From: an uncultured Eudoraea sp.
GTDB taxonomy: Bacteria > Bacteroidota > Bacteroidia > Flavobacteriales > Flavobacteriaceae
Direction: 5' to 3'
Assembly (NCBI GenBank): GCA_947258555.1
Contig: CAMYJF010000008.1
Coordinates: 28,476 to 92,475, forward strand
Length of the DNA stretch: 64,000 nt
Shown: positions 44,103-56,000 of the stretch, one piece after another
Layout: each line of letters opens with the position of its first letter
Position numbering within the stretch: the first letter of the stretch is position 1
The notes under the pieces: model-generated
What the model was told of the DNA's origin: nothing
Database searches by the model: none
The model's input: the letters and a program-made list of their open reading frames with translations, nothing else
Program-made: the position numbers and the translations under genes

Positions 44103-47100
44103 ATGAAGTTTACGCTACTAAAAGGCCTCTTACTGGTTGGAGCTCTCTTGAGTTTTGGATTGGTTCAGGCCCAGGACGTATCCGGTAATGTTTCTGATGC
44201 AAATGGCCCGTTGCCTGGGGCTAGTGTCTTAGTAAAAGGAACTACCAACGGTACACAATCAGATTTTGATGGTAATTATACCTTAAATAATGTAGCTAGT
44301 GAAGCCACTTTGGTATTCAGCTATATTGGGTATAGTACTGTTGAGGTACCTGTGAACGGGCAGTCGACCATTAATATTGTCCTTGAAGAAGATGCTGAGG
44401 CATTGGAAGAGGTCGTAATTATTGGTTACGGTACCACAACTGTAAAAGATGCAACCGGTGCAGTAACTGCCGTTTCTGCTGATGACTTCAACGGAGGGGT
44501 AATTGCTTCTCCTGAACAATTAATTCAGGGTAAGACTGCCGGGGTTAATATTCAGCAATCGAGTGGTGAACCAGGTGCAGGAATCTCCATTAATATTCGG
44601 GGATCCAGCTCAGTTCGTGCCAACAACAATCCGTTGTTTGTCGTAGATGGTATTCCACTTTCTGGAGAAAGTACAACTCCTAGTGGAGATACGGGTAATG
44701 GAGGAAGTTCTGTCAGAAACCCGCTGAATTTCTTGAATCCGAATGATATCGAGAGCATTTCCATTCTTAAGGACGCTTCTGCAACTGCGATCTACGGATC
44801 CAGGGGTGCAAATGGTGTTGTGATTATCACTACCAAAAGCGGAAGAAGTAGAACTGCAGGAAACTGGGATTTTTCATCTTCTTTAAGTATTTCTACTCCA
44901 GCGAACGAGTATGACCTCCTGAACCGATCTGAATTCCTGGCAGCTGTTACTCAATTTGGAGGTAATGCTGCTGCTGTAGATGCTGGCGCAAACACAAACT
45001 GGCAAGATTTAATTACAAGAACAGCGGCTTCTCAAAGCCAGAACCTTTCGTATTCAAATAACTATGGAGACGGAAATGTACGTGCCACCTTCGGGTATAC
45101 TTCACAATATGGGGTTGTTGAAAAAACCGACTTGGAGCGTATCACCGGTCGATTAAATATCCAACACCGTTTCCTTGATGATAAGTTAATGGTTCGATTA
45201 CAATCTTCCATATCCCGTGTAAATGATGAAACAGCTCCGCTTGCCGGAACCTCTGGTTTCCGTGGAGATATCCTTGGGGCCGCCTATTCTGCGAGTCCAA
45301 CATGGCCTGCAAGCACGACATTCGACCCAGGTGGTGCTTTAATAAATCCTAAAAATTTCTTGGATAATTCACAAAACCGTTCAATCACGGATCGAATTTT
45401 GGTCAATGGTTCCGTGGAGTATAGTTTTACACCGGAATTAAAAGGAAAGGTGAACGTAGGTTACGATTTGGCTGAAGGTCAAAACACCTCTGTAATTTCT
45501 GCAAATGTAATCGGCTTGGATGATATTCCAGGTTCCGGATTTGGTGTATATAATACCTTGGAGAGAGAGAGTTACTTATTAGAAGGAACATTGAACTATA
45601 ATAAAGATATTGGAGACGATAAGTTGGATGTTTTAGTAGGATACTCCTTCCAGGATTTCCGTACCAAGGGACGTAATGCTGCAGGTCGTGGATTCGGAAC
45701 AACAGATCTTGATGTAATGGCGCGTGATCTTCGCTCTACAGTTAATGCAGCAGGAAATTCTTTCAGTGGTTTATATCAGCAATATTACTACGGTGTAAAT
45801 ACAACTGCATTATTGGTGAACCGATTGTTCCCTTCAGTTGTACCCGGTGAGAGTGTAGGGAATTCCTTTGTGCGTAAAATACGGGGAATGACTGCAGACA
45901 CATTTGATAATACGGATGAGTTACAATCCTTTTTCGGTAGGGTAAACTACAACCTAAACGATAAATATTTATTTACCGGAACGGTAAGGGCAGATGGTTC
46001 TTCCCGGTTCGGTCCGGATAACCAATACGGTGTCTTCCCTTCCGGTGCCATTGCCTGGAAATTGAGTGAAGAAGATTTCGTAGGGGATAATGTCTCTACA
46101 TTAAAACTGCGTTTGAGTGCAGGTCTTGTAGGTAACCAGGATGGTCTTGGATACGGTAACTTTGTCGCACGTCAGCGATTTAGTGGACTCGGAATACAAT
46201 CTAATTCCGAAGTAAACCAGAATGGACTTGTAATTGTTGCAACGGACAGGCCTGACCTGAAATGGGAAGAAACGCTCAACTTTAACGTTGGTTTTGATTT
46301 CGGATTTAACCTGGATCGTTTAAGCGGTAGCATAGATGTATATCGCAGTGAAACGAACGATCAGTTACTCCGTTTACCACCACCGGCGCCTGCAGTGGAT
46401 CCGTTCCAGTTTGGTAACTTTGATGCTGCCATTCTGAACCAGGGTATTGAATTCGCCTTGGCGTATGATTTTATTCAGACAGAAAACTCAACGTTTTCAG
46501 CGGCCTTTAACATTGCATACAACGAAAACGAAGTACAAGACTTCGATGGTGCGATCAATACTGGAGCCGTTAACGGACAGGGTCTGTCCGGTGCTTTTGC
46601 ACAACGCCTGGAATCAGGAAGATCAATATTTAGCTATTATATGGCCATCTTTGAAGGCTTTGACAGCAGCGGATTCCCAATTTATCAAGATGTTGATGGA
46701 AACGGAACCGGAGATCCCATTGGAGATCAGACTTTCGTAGGCGAAGATGCCCTTCCTGATGTAACGGCAGGACTATCGCTTAACTATAACTTTAATAACT
46801 GGGATGTTTCTGCTTACCTTAATGGTCAGTTCGGCTTCTCAGTCTACAATAACACAGCAAACGGATTATTTACGTCCGGTTCTATTACCAACGCACGTAA
46901 TGTTACGCCAGACGTAGTTACAAGCGGTGAAGGTGCCGGTGCCTCTGCTGATGTATCAACACGATTCTTGGAAAAAGGTGATTTTGTTCGTCTACAGAAC
47001 GCAACCATTGGGTACAATGTACCTCTTAGTGGTGACGGTTTCTTAACCGCTTTGCGTTTCTCTTTAACCGGACAGAATTTGTTCTTGATCACAGATTACA

Positions 47101-47228
47101 GCGGATTAGATCCGGAGATCACAGTTGCCACTGGTGACCTTGGTTCCGGAGTACCATCTCGAGGTATTGACTGGTCTGGATTTCCAAATCCAAGAACTGT
47201 GACTTTTAGTTTAAATGCATCATTTTAA
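44103..47228 (+). CDS. susC: SusC/RagA-type TonB-dependent outer-membrane transporter
   Basis: This 1041-residue barrel imports oligosaccharides across the outer membrane, here probably malto-oligosaccharides. The layout is a signal peptide (about 1-23), a carboxypeptidase-regulatory-like domain (about 25-95; GANGPLPGASVLVKGT-like opening), a TonB box in LEEVVIIGYG (101-110), a plug domain with the SusC signature NNNPLFVVDGIPL and SILKDASATAIYGSRGANGVV, and a long beta-barrel ending in an aromatic residue (ASF). susD follows after 13 nt. There is no anti-sigma-interacting N-terminal extension, so regulation by LacI rather than by ECF sigma is expected. Confidence 0.95.
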   Translation: MKFTLLKGLLLVGALLSFGLVQAQDVSGNVSDANGPLPGASVLVKGTTNGTQSDFDGNYTLNNVASEATLVFSYIGYSTVEVPVNGQSTINIVLEEDAEALEEVVIIGYGTTTVKDATGAVTAVSADDFNGGVIASPEQLIQGKTAGVNIQQSSGEPGAGISINIRGSSSVRANNNPLFVVDGIPLSGESTTPSGDTGNGGSSVRNPLNFLNPNDIESISILKDASATAIYGSRGANGVVIITTKSGRSRTAGNWDFSSSLSISTPANEYDLLNRSEFLAAVTQFGGNAAAVDAGANTNWQDLITRTAASQSQNLSYSNNYGDGNVRATFGYTSQYGVVEKTDLERITGRLNIQHRFLDDKLMVRLQSSISRVNDETAPLAGTSGFRGDILGAAYSASPTWPASTTFDPGGALINPKNFLDNSQNRSITDRILVNGSVEYSFTPELKGKVNVGYDLAEGQNTSVISANVIGLDDIPGSGFGVYNTLERESYLLEGTLNYNKDIGDDKLDVLVGYSFQDFRTKGRNAAGRGFGTTDLDVMARDLRSTVNAAGNSFSGLYQQYYYGVNTTALLVNRLFPSVVPGESVGNSFVRKIRGMTADTFDNTDELQSFFGRVNYNLNDKYLFTGTVRADGSSRFGPDNQYGVFPSGAIAWKLSEEDFVGDNVSTLKLRLSAGLVGNQDGLGYGNFVARQRFSGLGIQSNSEVNQNGLVIVATDRPDLKWEETLNFNVGFDFGFNLDRLSGSIDVYRSETNDQLLRLPPPAPAVDPFQFGNFDAAILNQGIEFALAYDFIQTENSTFSAAFNIAYNENEVQDFDGAINTGAVNGQGLSGAFAQRLESGRSIFSYYMAIFEGFDSSGFPIYQDVDGNGTGDPIGDQTFVGEDALPDVTAGLSLNYNFNNWDVSAYLNGQFGFSVYNNTANGLFTSGSITNARNVTPDVVTSGEGAGASADVSTRFLEKGDFVRLQNATIGYNVPLSGDGFLTALRFSLTGQNLFLITDYSGLDPEITVATGDLGSGVPSRGIDWSGFPNPRTVTFSLNASF

Positions 47229-47241
47229 AAAATTGTTAATC

Positions 47242-48864
47242 ATGAAAAGAATTCAATTCAAAGTAATTTTAATAGCATTCTTTGCAGTTGCCGGATTAGT
47301 TTCCTGTACGGACCTGGAGATCGAAGAAACAGATTCGATCATTACAGAAGGGTTCCAGGGATTGGCCGATCCTTCATCAACTGTTGATGAATTGTACAAC
47401 AGATTAACCGGTCAATACGGAAACCAGAGTAATTGGTTTGCCTTGCAGGAAGTAACTACAGATGCGGCCATTATCCCTACCCGTGGAACAGACTGGGGAG
47501 ATAATGGTGAGTGGAGAAATTTACATAACCACGGCTGGAATAGTGAGCATCCACAGATCGGAACAATTTGGAACGATTTTAATGCGAATCAGCTTATTGC
47601 TTCGCAGGTTTTAGATTCCAGAAGTAGCCCTACAGCACAGAATGTTGCAGATGCCAGCTTTGTACGTGCACTTAGCATGTGGCTTATCCTGGACAATTTT
47701 GGACAAATTCCATTCAGAGACACCTCATTGCCGTCATCTTCTTTACCAGAAGTATTAAGTGGGCAAGCAGCATTTGACTTCATAATGGCTGACTTAGATC
47801 AGGCCATTTCTGGATTTTCAAGTCTTCCGGCTGGTCAAGGCGCTGAGGCTACTTTCCGTGCCAGTAAAGAGGCAGCGAAGTATCTAAAAGCCAAAATATT
47901 GCTCAACAAGCATGTTTACTTAGGTGGAACACCGGATTCAGGTGACATGTCCCAGGTAATTTCTCTGGTCGATGACATTACCGCTCAAGGGTATGCATTG
48001 GAAACAATGAATTATTTCCAGATTTTCAGGGACGGTGCTGATACTGAAACAATCTGGTCACTTAAATCCGCCACTGGCAACAGGATCTTTAATGGTCTTC
48101 ACTACAACAATACCTCTTTACAGGGTGGTGGTTGGAATGGCTTTAGCACCTTGGCTGAATATTATGACCTTTTCGAAGGAGATGCAGATTTCAACCGTGT
48201 TGAAGTTGACCAAACCCCTCTTGATGGACAGGAGGATCGCCGCGGAGGAGTGCCACCAATGGGAACTCCATTTACAGGCGTGCCGGGAACTGTGGACGAT
48301 GGGAACGGATTTGAAAATGGATCTAATGTTGGATTCGGATTTTTGATCAACCAGCAATATGCGCTGGATGGTACACCATTGCAGGATCGTGCCGGTGCTC
48401 CACTGACTTTCAAAAGGGACTTCAGGGACGGTTCAGGAGCTGAGAGCTTTATCAATAATGATGAGACTACCGGTATCCGTTATATGAAGTATAACCCGCG
48501 ATATGATGAAGGGCAATCAAGTCATGAGATCGTATTCCGATATGCAGATGCACATTTGATGAAAGCAGAAGCTTTAATGCGCAGTGGTGGTGATCCTACT
48601 GCTCTGGTTAACGAACTTCGTGCGGTGCGTAATGCTGCTGCAGTTTTAGGTTCTGTAGGAGAAACAGAGCTTCTTGCTGAAAGAGGACGTGAATTAAACG
48701 CGGAGCTTTGGAGAAGAAACGATATGATCCGTTTTGGACAATTTACCAGAGATTGGTTATTTAAGGAATCTCCGGCTATTGGAAATCCGGAAAAGCAATT
48801 ATTCCCAATTCCTGCAGCTCAGCTGTTAGCGAATCCTACGCTTGTTCAGAACCCGGGATACTAA
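47242..48864 (+). CDS. susD: SusD/RagB-type glycan-binding lipoprotein
   Basis: This surface lipoprotein forms the lid of the SusC transporter and binds the sugar. I chose the ATG at 47242 because it begins a lipoprotein signal ending in LVSC (Cys19); an earlier ATG at 47215 lies inside susC. The tetratricopeptide-like helical core includes ASFVRALSMWLILDNFGQIPFRD near 132-155 and YADAHLMKAEALMRSGGDP near 434. The C-terminal RGRELNAELWRRNDMIRFGQF is a typical SusD/RagB block. Length 540. A strong palindromic terminator follows, and no SusE or SusF gene is present downstream. Confidence 0.95.
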   Translation: MKRIQFKVILIAFFAVAGLVSCTDLEIEETDSIITEGFQGLADPSSTVDELYNRLTGQYGNQSNWFALQEVTTDAAIIPTRGTDWGDNGEWRNLHNHGWNSEHPQIGTIWNDFNANQLIASQVLDSRSSPTAQNVADASFVRALSMWLILDNFGQIPFRDTSLPSSSLPEVLSGQAAFDFIMADLDQAISGFSSLPAGQGAEATFRASKEAAKYLKAKILLNKHVYLGGTPDSGDMSQVISLVDDITAQGYALETMNYFQIFRDGADTETIWSLKSATGNRIFNGLHYNNTSLQGGGWNGFSTLAEYYDLFEGDADFNRVEVDQTPLDGQEDRRGGVPPMGTPFTGVPGTVDDGNGFENGSNVGFGFLINQQYALDGTPLQDRAGAPLTFKRDFRDGSGAESFINNDETTGIRYMKYNPRYDEGQSSHEIVFRYADAHLMKAEALMRSGGDPTALVNELRAVRNAAAVLGSVGETELLAERGRELNAELWRRNDMIRFGQFTRDWLFKESPAIGNPEKQLFPIPAAQLLANPTLVQNPGY

Positions 48865-48888
48865 TAACTAAGAGTTAATTTTAAGTTT

Positions 48889-48918
48889 AACCCTGTAGCA
48901 CGTGCTACAGGGTTTTTT
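48889..48918. terminator. Strong rho-independent terminator after susD
   Basis: AACCCTGTAGCAC and GTGCTACAGGGTT form a perfect 13-base inverted repeat (48889-48914) followed by a T-run. It ends the susCD transcript and could also serve the convergent DUF1059 gene through the opposite A-rich side. Confidence 0.85.
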
Positions 48919-48962
48919 CTTTTATTACAATATGCTCGAATGATTAGAAAATAATAGACAAG

Positions 48963-49199
48963 CTAGTCTTCAGGCAAGAAATCAAAGGCAGCCTTTTTCT
49001 GTGCCATATATTCCTGCATAGCACCGGGAGATTGCATCAAGGCCTTCATCTTTTCCATGGCTTCAAGGTGGGCCGCATCCCCTTTTTGGAACATCTCCAT
49101 TCCATGTTTCCTGCTCAGCGCAGCCATCTCCTCAAAGGTCTCTGCAGTAAATGTTTGATCACAGGCCCCACCTAGTTCCCTACATGTCATTGATTTCAT
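48963..49199 (-). CDS. DUF1059 family small protein
   Basis: This 78-residue protein begins MKSMTCRELGGACDQTF and contains ETFEEMAALSRKHGMEMF, the clear DUF1059 pattern with two cysteines and a His that may bind a metal. The C-terminal half (MEKMKALMQSPGAMQEYMAQKK) is an extension beyond the usual core of about 55-60 residues. Its function is unknown. It is monocistronic on the minus strand between susD and the FG-GAP operon. Confidence 0.85.
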   Translation of the reverse strand: MKSMTCRELGGACDQTFTAETFEEMAALSRKHGMEMFQKGDAAHLEAMEKMKALMQSPGAMQEYMAQKKAAFDFLPED

Positions 49200-49670
49200 A
49201 ATGATTATGTTTTTAAGATCATATTAGTTAAAACACCTAGGAGTTTCTACCTGAATACCCTCCACATGACTAAAATTAAAGCTTTAAATATACCCATTTC
49301 CCTTTCATGACAAATAGGATGGTGCCCAAAAACAGGGGGATAATTAACAAGTCATAAACTTTTGGGTCTATTGAGAATATGTATCTTGCCCGACGACCGA
49401 AATACATTGATGCCCTTATTCAGTAGGTCAGGCATAATAGCTTCTTTTTGCTGGATCAGAGGCATAAATCAGGATGGTCCCAGACTGGATTATCAATAAG
49501 AAATAACTATGAAATTAGCACGCGAATGGGTAGGATGGATGCACTGCATGGGCTAATTTTGCACAACGCTAAAATTGGTAGATTCAAATGGAAATCCAAT
49601 ACGACATTTGCCGTTTCAGAATCGCCAATTGACGAGATTTATTTCAATGGAATTCAAATCACAGTTAAGA
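49200..49670. other. Intergenic region before the FG-GAP operon
   Basis: No gene is supported in these 471 bases. A short open frame at 49448-49687 has no family resemblance. The useful feature is an exact TAATTTTG core at 49554-49561. The rest is AT-rich without evident structure. Confidence 0.5.
49554..49561 (+). promoter_or_regulatory. Candidate -7 element (TAATTTTG) for the FG-GAP/haloperoxidase operon
   Basis: This is an exact TAnnTTTG match about 110 bases before the chosen start of the first FG-GAP gene. A TTG at suitable -33 spacing was not found. Confidence 0.4.
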
Positions 49671-52600
49671 ATGAGAATAGCCAGTAATTATTTCCATTGG
49701 GCATTAGTCCTGGGTTTACTTCTTGTAGGCTGTACAAATGAAGAAAAGTCTGCTGATCCTGAGAACAGCGCTACAACCTTATTTGAACTCTTATCCCCAG
49801 CTAAAACGGGGGTCGACTTTATCAACCGCGTTGAAAATCAAAAGAACTTCAACATTTTCAAATACCGCAACTTCTACAATGGAGGTGGCGTAGCCATAGG
49901 TGATATCAATAACGACGGACTCGCCGATCTGTACTTCACCGGAAATATGGATGCAAACCGACTCTATCTCAACAAAGGAGATTTGACCTTTGAAGATATC
50001 TCAGAATCAGCTGGGATAACAGGAAATAAACCCTGGTCTACAGGGGTTGCCATGGTAGATATCAATTCCGATGGCCTGCTGGATATTTATGTAAGTAATG
50101 CAGGGAATATGGAGGGGGACAATCATGACAACGATTTGTTTATCAATAATGGCGATCTCACATTTACCGAAAAAGCAGCAGAATTCAATCTCGCTAAAAC
50201 AGGGTTTACAACACATGCTTCTTTCTTTGATTATGACAAGGACGGAGATCTTGACGCCTATATTCTCAATAACAGCAACATTCCGGTAAGCAGCCTGGGT
50301 TACGCTGAGCAAAGAGAAGTAAGAGCCCAGGATTGGGAAGGAGTTCCGGATATTTTTAAGGGCGTTGGTGATATGCTACTGCGCAATGACGGAGGCACTT
50401 TTACCGATGTGAGTGAAGAAGCAGGCATATACGGCAGTCTGATCGGATTTGGCCTGGGCATCATGATCACTGACCTCAATAAGGATCTTTGGCCGGATAT
50501 CTATGTGTCTAATGACTTTTATGAACGGGATTACCTCTACATCAATCAACAAGACGGCACGTTTAAGGAAGAGATCAAAGAGTGGACATCCCACCTCTCC
50601 CTTTCTGCCATGGGAATAGACATTGCCGATCTTAATAATGACGGGCATGCGGAGATCTTTATTACAGATATGCTTCCGGAACCGGAGCAAAGGGTAAAGT
50701 CGGTCATGGAATTTGATAATTACAATGTCTACAAGCTGAAGCAAAGCAAAGATTTTTACCAGCAATTCATTCAGAATACACTGCAGCTAAACAATGGGGA
50801 CGGAACCTTTTCCGAAGTAGCTTATTTCAGTGGTGTGGATGCAACGGATTGGAGTTGGGCCGGTTTGCTTTTCGATATGGATAATGATGGCTTACGCGAT
50901 ATCTTTATTACAAATGGTATCAACCATGATCTCACCGATCTTGATTTCGTAGATTTCTTCGCCAATGAGATCATCCAGAAAATGGCCTTGACCGGCAGGA
51001 AAGAATCTATTGATTCCATCATAGCAAAAATGCCCATCAAACCCCAACCCAACTACGCGTACAGGAATAAAGGCGATATCACCTTTGACAATGCCAATAA
51101 GGATTGGGGCTTTGAACTACCCAGCATGTCTAACGGGGCTGCCTATGGGGACCTCGATAATGATGGCGATCTGGACCTTGTGATCAACAATGTGAATGCA
51201 ACGGCCTTCATTTATGAAAATCAAACCAATGCCTTAAAAGACCATCACTATCTCAAATTGAAGTTCAAGGGAAGTGAAAAGAATCCATTTGGGATAGGGA
51301 CGACCGTTATGTTACATTACAAGGACAAGGTGATCGTACAGGAAATGATCCCGTCTAGGGGCTTTCAATCTTCCATGGAGTACGGTATGACTATAGGCCT
51401 GGGTAATGCAGATCAGGTTGATTCCCTACGAGTACTTTGGCCGGATGACCGCTCACAAAAGTTCACAGACCTTACTGTAGATCAAACCTTGGAATTGGAT
51501 TATTCGAAGGCTGATGGTTCCTATGCCTGGCCAGCTGAAAAGGCAGCTCCACTACTTCGATCCCTGGATAATAGCCAATTGGTTTCCCATCAGGAGAATT
51601 CATATAACGACTTTGATTATGAAGGATTGATATATAACAAATTATCCCAGGAAGGACCTTCCCTGGCTGTTGGTGATATAGATGGAGACGGTAATGAAGA
51701 TGTGTTCATCGGTGGCGCCAGCGAACAACCAGCCATGCTGTACCGGCATACAGGAAACGGAAACCTGGTGTTAACCGGCCAATCCGTATTTCGCGAAGAT
51801 GCTTCCTATGAAGACACGGCAGCTGCATTTTTTGACGCCGATTCCGATGGAGATCTGGATCTTATGGTAGGTAGTGGTGGCAATGAGGTCGGGCAGCAAC
51901 GCAACTATCGAACCCGGCTATACGTCAACGATGGTTCCGGGAATTTCTCCCGATCCGAAGCAAGAATACCGTCTACAACCGGAAATACTTCAGTCATTGC
52001 ACCAGAAGATTTTGACGGTGATGGCGATATGGACGTCTTTATAGGATCGCGAAGTGTTGTTGGCACCTACGGTGTAGATCCAGACCATGTTTTCCTGGAA
52101 AATGTGGGCGATGGAAATTTCGAAGATGCTACGGAGCGCTTAGGCTATGACCTTCAGAAAGCGGGCATGGTAACCGATGCAATATGGGCCGATGTAACCG
52201 GTGATAACAAGAAGGACCTGCTCACAGTATCGGACTGGGGTACGCCTATCATCTTTAAAAATTCCGGTAAGAGGATCAGTCGGGTCCCTTCAGACCTGGA
52301 TAGCCTTTCAGGATGGTGGCTTTCAGTAGAAGCCGCAGATCTGGATGCAGACGGGGATCAGGACCTCATCCTTGGGAATATGGGAGAAAACCTGCACTAC
52401 AGACCCGGAAAAGATGCAGTCATGAAAATGTGGGTCAATGATTACGATAATAACGGCACCTTGGAGCAAATGGTAACCCTGCAGGAAGATGGAAAGGATT
52501 TTCCTATCCATCAGAAAAAAGAGGTCACCGCCCAGATGGTTTCTCTGAAGAAGGCAAATTTAAAAGCTTCTGTTTATGCCAGTAGAACAATTCAAGGCCT

Positions 52601-53001
52601 CTTCCCGGAAGAAATATTGGGAAGGTCTATTGTAAAAACAGCAAATACCTCATCCTCTGTGATCGCGAAATTTTACGATCAAGTCGTTGCCACAGCGGGT
52701 ACAATTGTCCTGTGTTTGTGACATCAGCTGTACCGATATCAATGAAGATGGCCACCTGGATCTCATCATGGGTGGTAATAATTTTGAATTCAAACCTCAA
52801 TATTCTCAACTGGATGCCAGTTTGGGCCATGTGCTATTAGGCGATGGCTCTATGAACTTTGAATGGCAACCCTATACAAAAAGTGGCTTCTCAATAAAAG
52901 AAGAGATCAAACATCTAAGCACTTTACGCGATGCTTCAGGTAAGCAGTTCGTTATAGCAGCCATAAATGACACCAAACCCAGGATCTTTGCGCTTAAATA
53001 A
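49671..53001 (+). pseudogene. FG-GAP/VCBS repeat and ASPIC-UnbV lipoprotein, disrupted by a frameshift
   Basis: This large surface lipoprotein (GLLLVGC lipobox about 21 residues from the ATG at 49671; an ATG at 49647 is also possible) contains about a dozen calcium-loop repeats such as DINNDGLADLYF, DYDKDGDLDAYI and DADSDGDLDLMV, plus an ASPIC/UnbV domain (GIGTTVMLHYKDK through SLRVLWPDD, about 550-620). The first frame stops at 52721. The proper C-terminus continues in another frame from about 52670 to 53001, with NFTIKSLPQRVQL then CTDINEDGHLDLIMGGNNFEFKPQ. Alignment to the paralogue just downstream suggests a net loss of about 14 bases near 52670, so the gene is probably broken or makes a protein lacking the last 110 residues. 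Confidence 0.8.
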
Positions 53002-56000
53002 GATCACCATACTGCTTTTAGGATCGCTTCTGATCACCTGTAACAGGCAGGGTGATCGCCTATTCGATCTTCCTTCCGGCAGCGAAACCGGAATTACCTT
53101 TACGAATGTCCTCACTGAAACCGAAGACTTAAATATTCTTGATTACCTCTACTACTATAATGGAGGGGGTCTGGCCATCGGAGATATAAATAATGATAGT
53201 CTCCCCGATATTTTTCTCAGCGGAAACCAGGTAAAAAACAAGCTCTATCTCAACAAAGGAGATCTTCAATTTGAAGACGTAACCGAAACGGCAGGGGTCG
53301 CAGGTAACAGTGAGTGGAATACCGGTGCGGTAATGGGTGATATCAATGGCGATGGCTGGTTAGATATCTATGTCTGTGCTATGGTGGGGTTAAAAGGCTT
53401 GGATGGATACAATGAACTCTATATAAATAACGGCGATGGCACCTTTTCTGAAAAAGCCTCGGAATTTGGCCTCGACTTTGATACCTATAGTTCTTCGGCA
53501 GCTTTTTTGGATTACGATAAGGATGGCGACCTGGACATCTATTTGCTCAACCACGCCGTGCATACCCAGGAATCCTATGGTAAAGCCGACTTAAGATACA
53601 TCCGAAATTCACAAACAGGAGATAAGCTTCTACGTAATGACGGGGCTACCTTTACCGAAGTAAGTGAAGAGGCTGGTATTTATGGGGGCATAAATGGTTA
53701 TGGCTTAGGCGTTGCCGTAGCGGACTTCAACCAGGATGGCTATCCGGATATTTATGTGGGGAATGATTTTCACGAAGATGATTACTTCTACCTGAACCAG
53801 GGTGATGGTACTTTTAAAGAAAGCTTACGGGATTATTTTGGCTATAGTTCCCGTTTTTCAATGGGCAATGATGTGGCAGATATCAATCACGATGGTTGGC
53901 CGGATATCATTTCTCTTGATATGCTCCCGGAAGACGAACTCGTCTTAAAATCGTCAGAAGGTGATGACGATGTACAAACCCAAAACATACGCACAGAACA
54001 ATTTGGATATCACTATCAGTATACGCGAAATATGCTCCACATAAACCGCCAGGGGTCGGGATTTGCCGAAACAGCATTGTTAAGCGGTATAGCAGCGACC
54101 GACTGGAGCTGGAGCGCTTTGTTTGAAGATTATAACCTGGACGGGGAACAGGATCTTTTTATAGCTAATGGCATCCCAAAACGACCAAACGACCTGGATT
54201 ATATCAAATTTGTTTCAAGCGAGGAGATCCGGAATAAGATCTCAAATACCAGAATGATCGATCGGGAAGCCCTGCAATTGATGCCCTCAGGAAACTGGCA
54301 CAATTACATTTTTAAAGGCAACGGAGATCTTGGATTCGAAGATATGTCGGGCCGATGGGTATCAAAGGATACCGTGATTTCCGGCGCAACAGCCGTTGCA
54401 GATCTGGATCGGGATGGCGACCTCGACATTGTCACCAACAACCTAAACCAGGAAGCCAGTGTCTTTGTTAATCGTTCTGCAGGAAATAAAGATCAGAATT
54501 ATCTGAACCTGAGATTTGAGCTAAATGGTAAGAACCGATTTGGGATCGGGACAAAAGCATATTTATTTCATAAAGGCCAATTACAGTATAAAGAATTATA
54601 TACGGTCAGGGGATTTCAGGCATCTTCAGAACCCCTTTTACATTTTGGCTTAGGCGCCACTACAGAGATAGATTCCCTTCGGATCATTTGGCCTGATAAT
54701 ACCGCTGAAGTTTTTACAGGCATTAGAGCAAACCAGGATCTCACACTTCGACCTAAGAACCCAAAACCCTTTGATTATAAAAGTCTTAATCCATCGAATA
54801 AACCCTTATTTACTTTTGTAGAGGGAAGCTTGGGAATCGACTTCACCCATATTGAGGACAACTATATCGACTTCAACCGTCAAAAACTGATCCCCTTCAA
54901 AATCTCAGACAGGGGTCCGGCTACAGCGATAGGCGATCTGGATGGCGATGGAAAAGATGATATTTATTTCGGCGGCTCAAAACTCAAATCATCGAGAATT
55001 TATATCCAGAAGGACAGTATATATGAATTGACCCGAATGCCATCACTGCAAAAGGATTCCATTCTTGAAGTAGTAGATGCGAAGATAATACCCGGTGCAG
55101 AGGGTGCGCCAGGGATATTTAAAGCTTCGGGAGGTGGCGATTTTTTTGGTGATGCCCCTGCCCTGTTGGATGGGTACTTTATTAAAAAGGACAGCCTGTG
55201 GGAGCGCATTCCTATGCCTGACTATTTTGAGAATGCGTCAGTAGTAATAGCTTCCGATTTTAATGACAATGGTAAAACCGATGTTTTCATTGGGAGCCAT
55301 GGGGTTACAGGGGATTATGGAAAGATCCCTGCTTCTTATCTTCTTGAATTGGAAGAGGGAGGCTGGCAGCTATTAGAAAATGAAGCATTGGCTTCTGTGG
55401 GAATGGTTACCGATGCCCTATGGGACGATTATGACCTGGACGGGGATATGGATCTGATCGTGATCGGGGAATGGATGACTCCGCGATTTTTTACGAATAA
55501 CCAGGGAAACCTTGAGGAAACTATAGTGCTTGAGGAAGAGCTAAACGGACTCTGGCAAGCCATTGCGCCCTTTGATATTGATGGAGATGGGGATACGGAT
55601 TACATTTTAGGCAATTGGGGAATGAATTCGAAGTTTAAAGCCAGCGATAAATGGCCGGTACGGATGTACTATGGGGATTTTGATAAAAACCGGGCTACAG
55701 AGACTATAGTGGCGATTGCCAAAAAAGAAAAATATTATCCTATTGAAAGCCTTGACGGACTGGCCGGACAACTTGAGTTTTTGCGACGGTCGTTTAATGC
55801 GTATAAAGATTTTGCAGGAAAGACTGTCGAGGAGATCCTTCCTGAAGAGGCCCTGGATCAAGCCAGAGTATACGAGGTGAATGAACTGAGATCGGGGTAT
55901 TTGGAAAACAATAACGGACTGTTCCGTTTCATGCCCTTTGGAACAGAATTACAAACAGCGCCTATCATGGCCTTCGAGGTTTTTGATTTTGACAAGGATG

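Noticed and set aside
49448..49687. Plus-strand open frame of 79 codons before the FG-GAP gene
   Set aside because: No similarity, no promoter or ribosome-binding support, and it runs into the FG-GAP signal peptide in another frame.
52650..52730. Programmed ribosomal frameshift
   Set aside because: No slippery heptamer or downstream structure was seen, and about five codons are missing relative to the paralogue, which a frameshift alone does not explain.
52687..53001. Independent small gene for the second-frame segment
   Set aside because: The segment carries the conserved C-terminal end of FG-GAP proteins and aligns with the paralogue's C-terminus, so it is a displaced part of the preceding gene.
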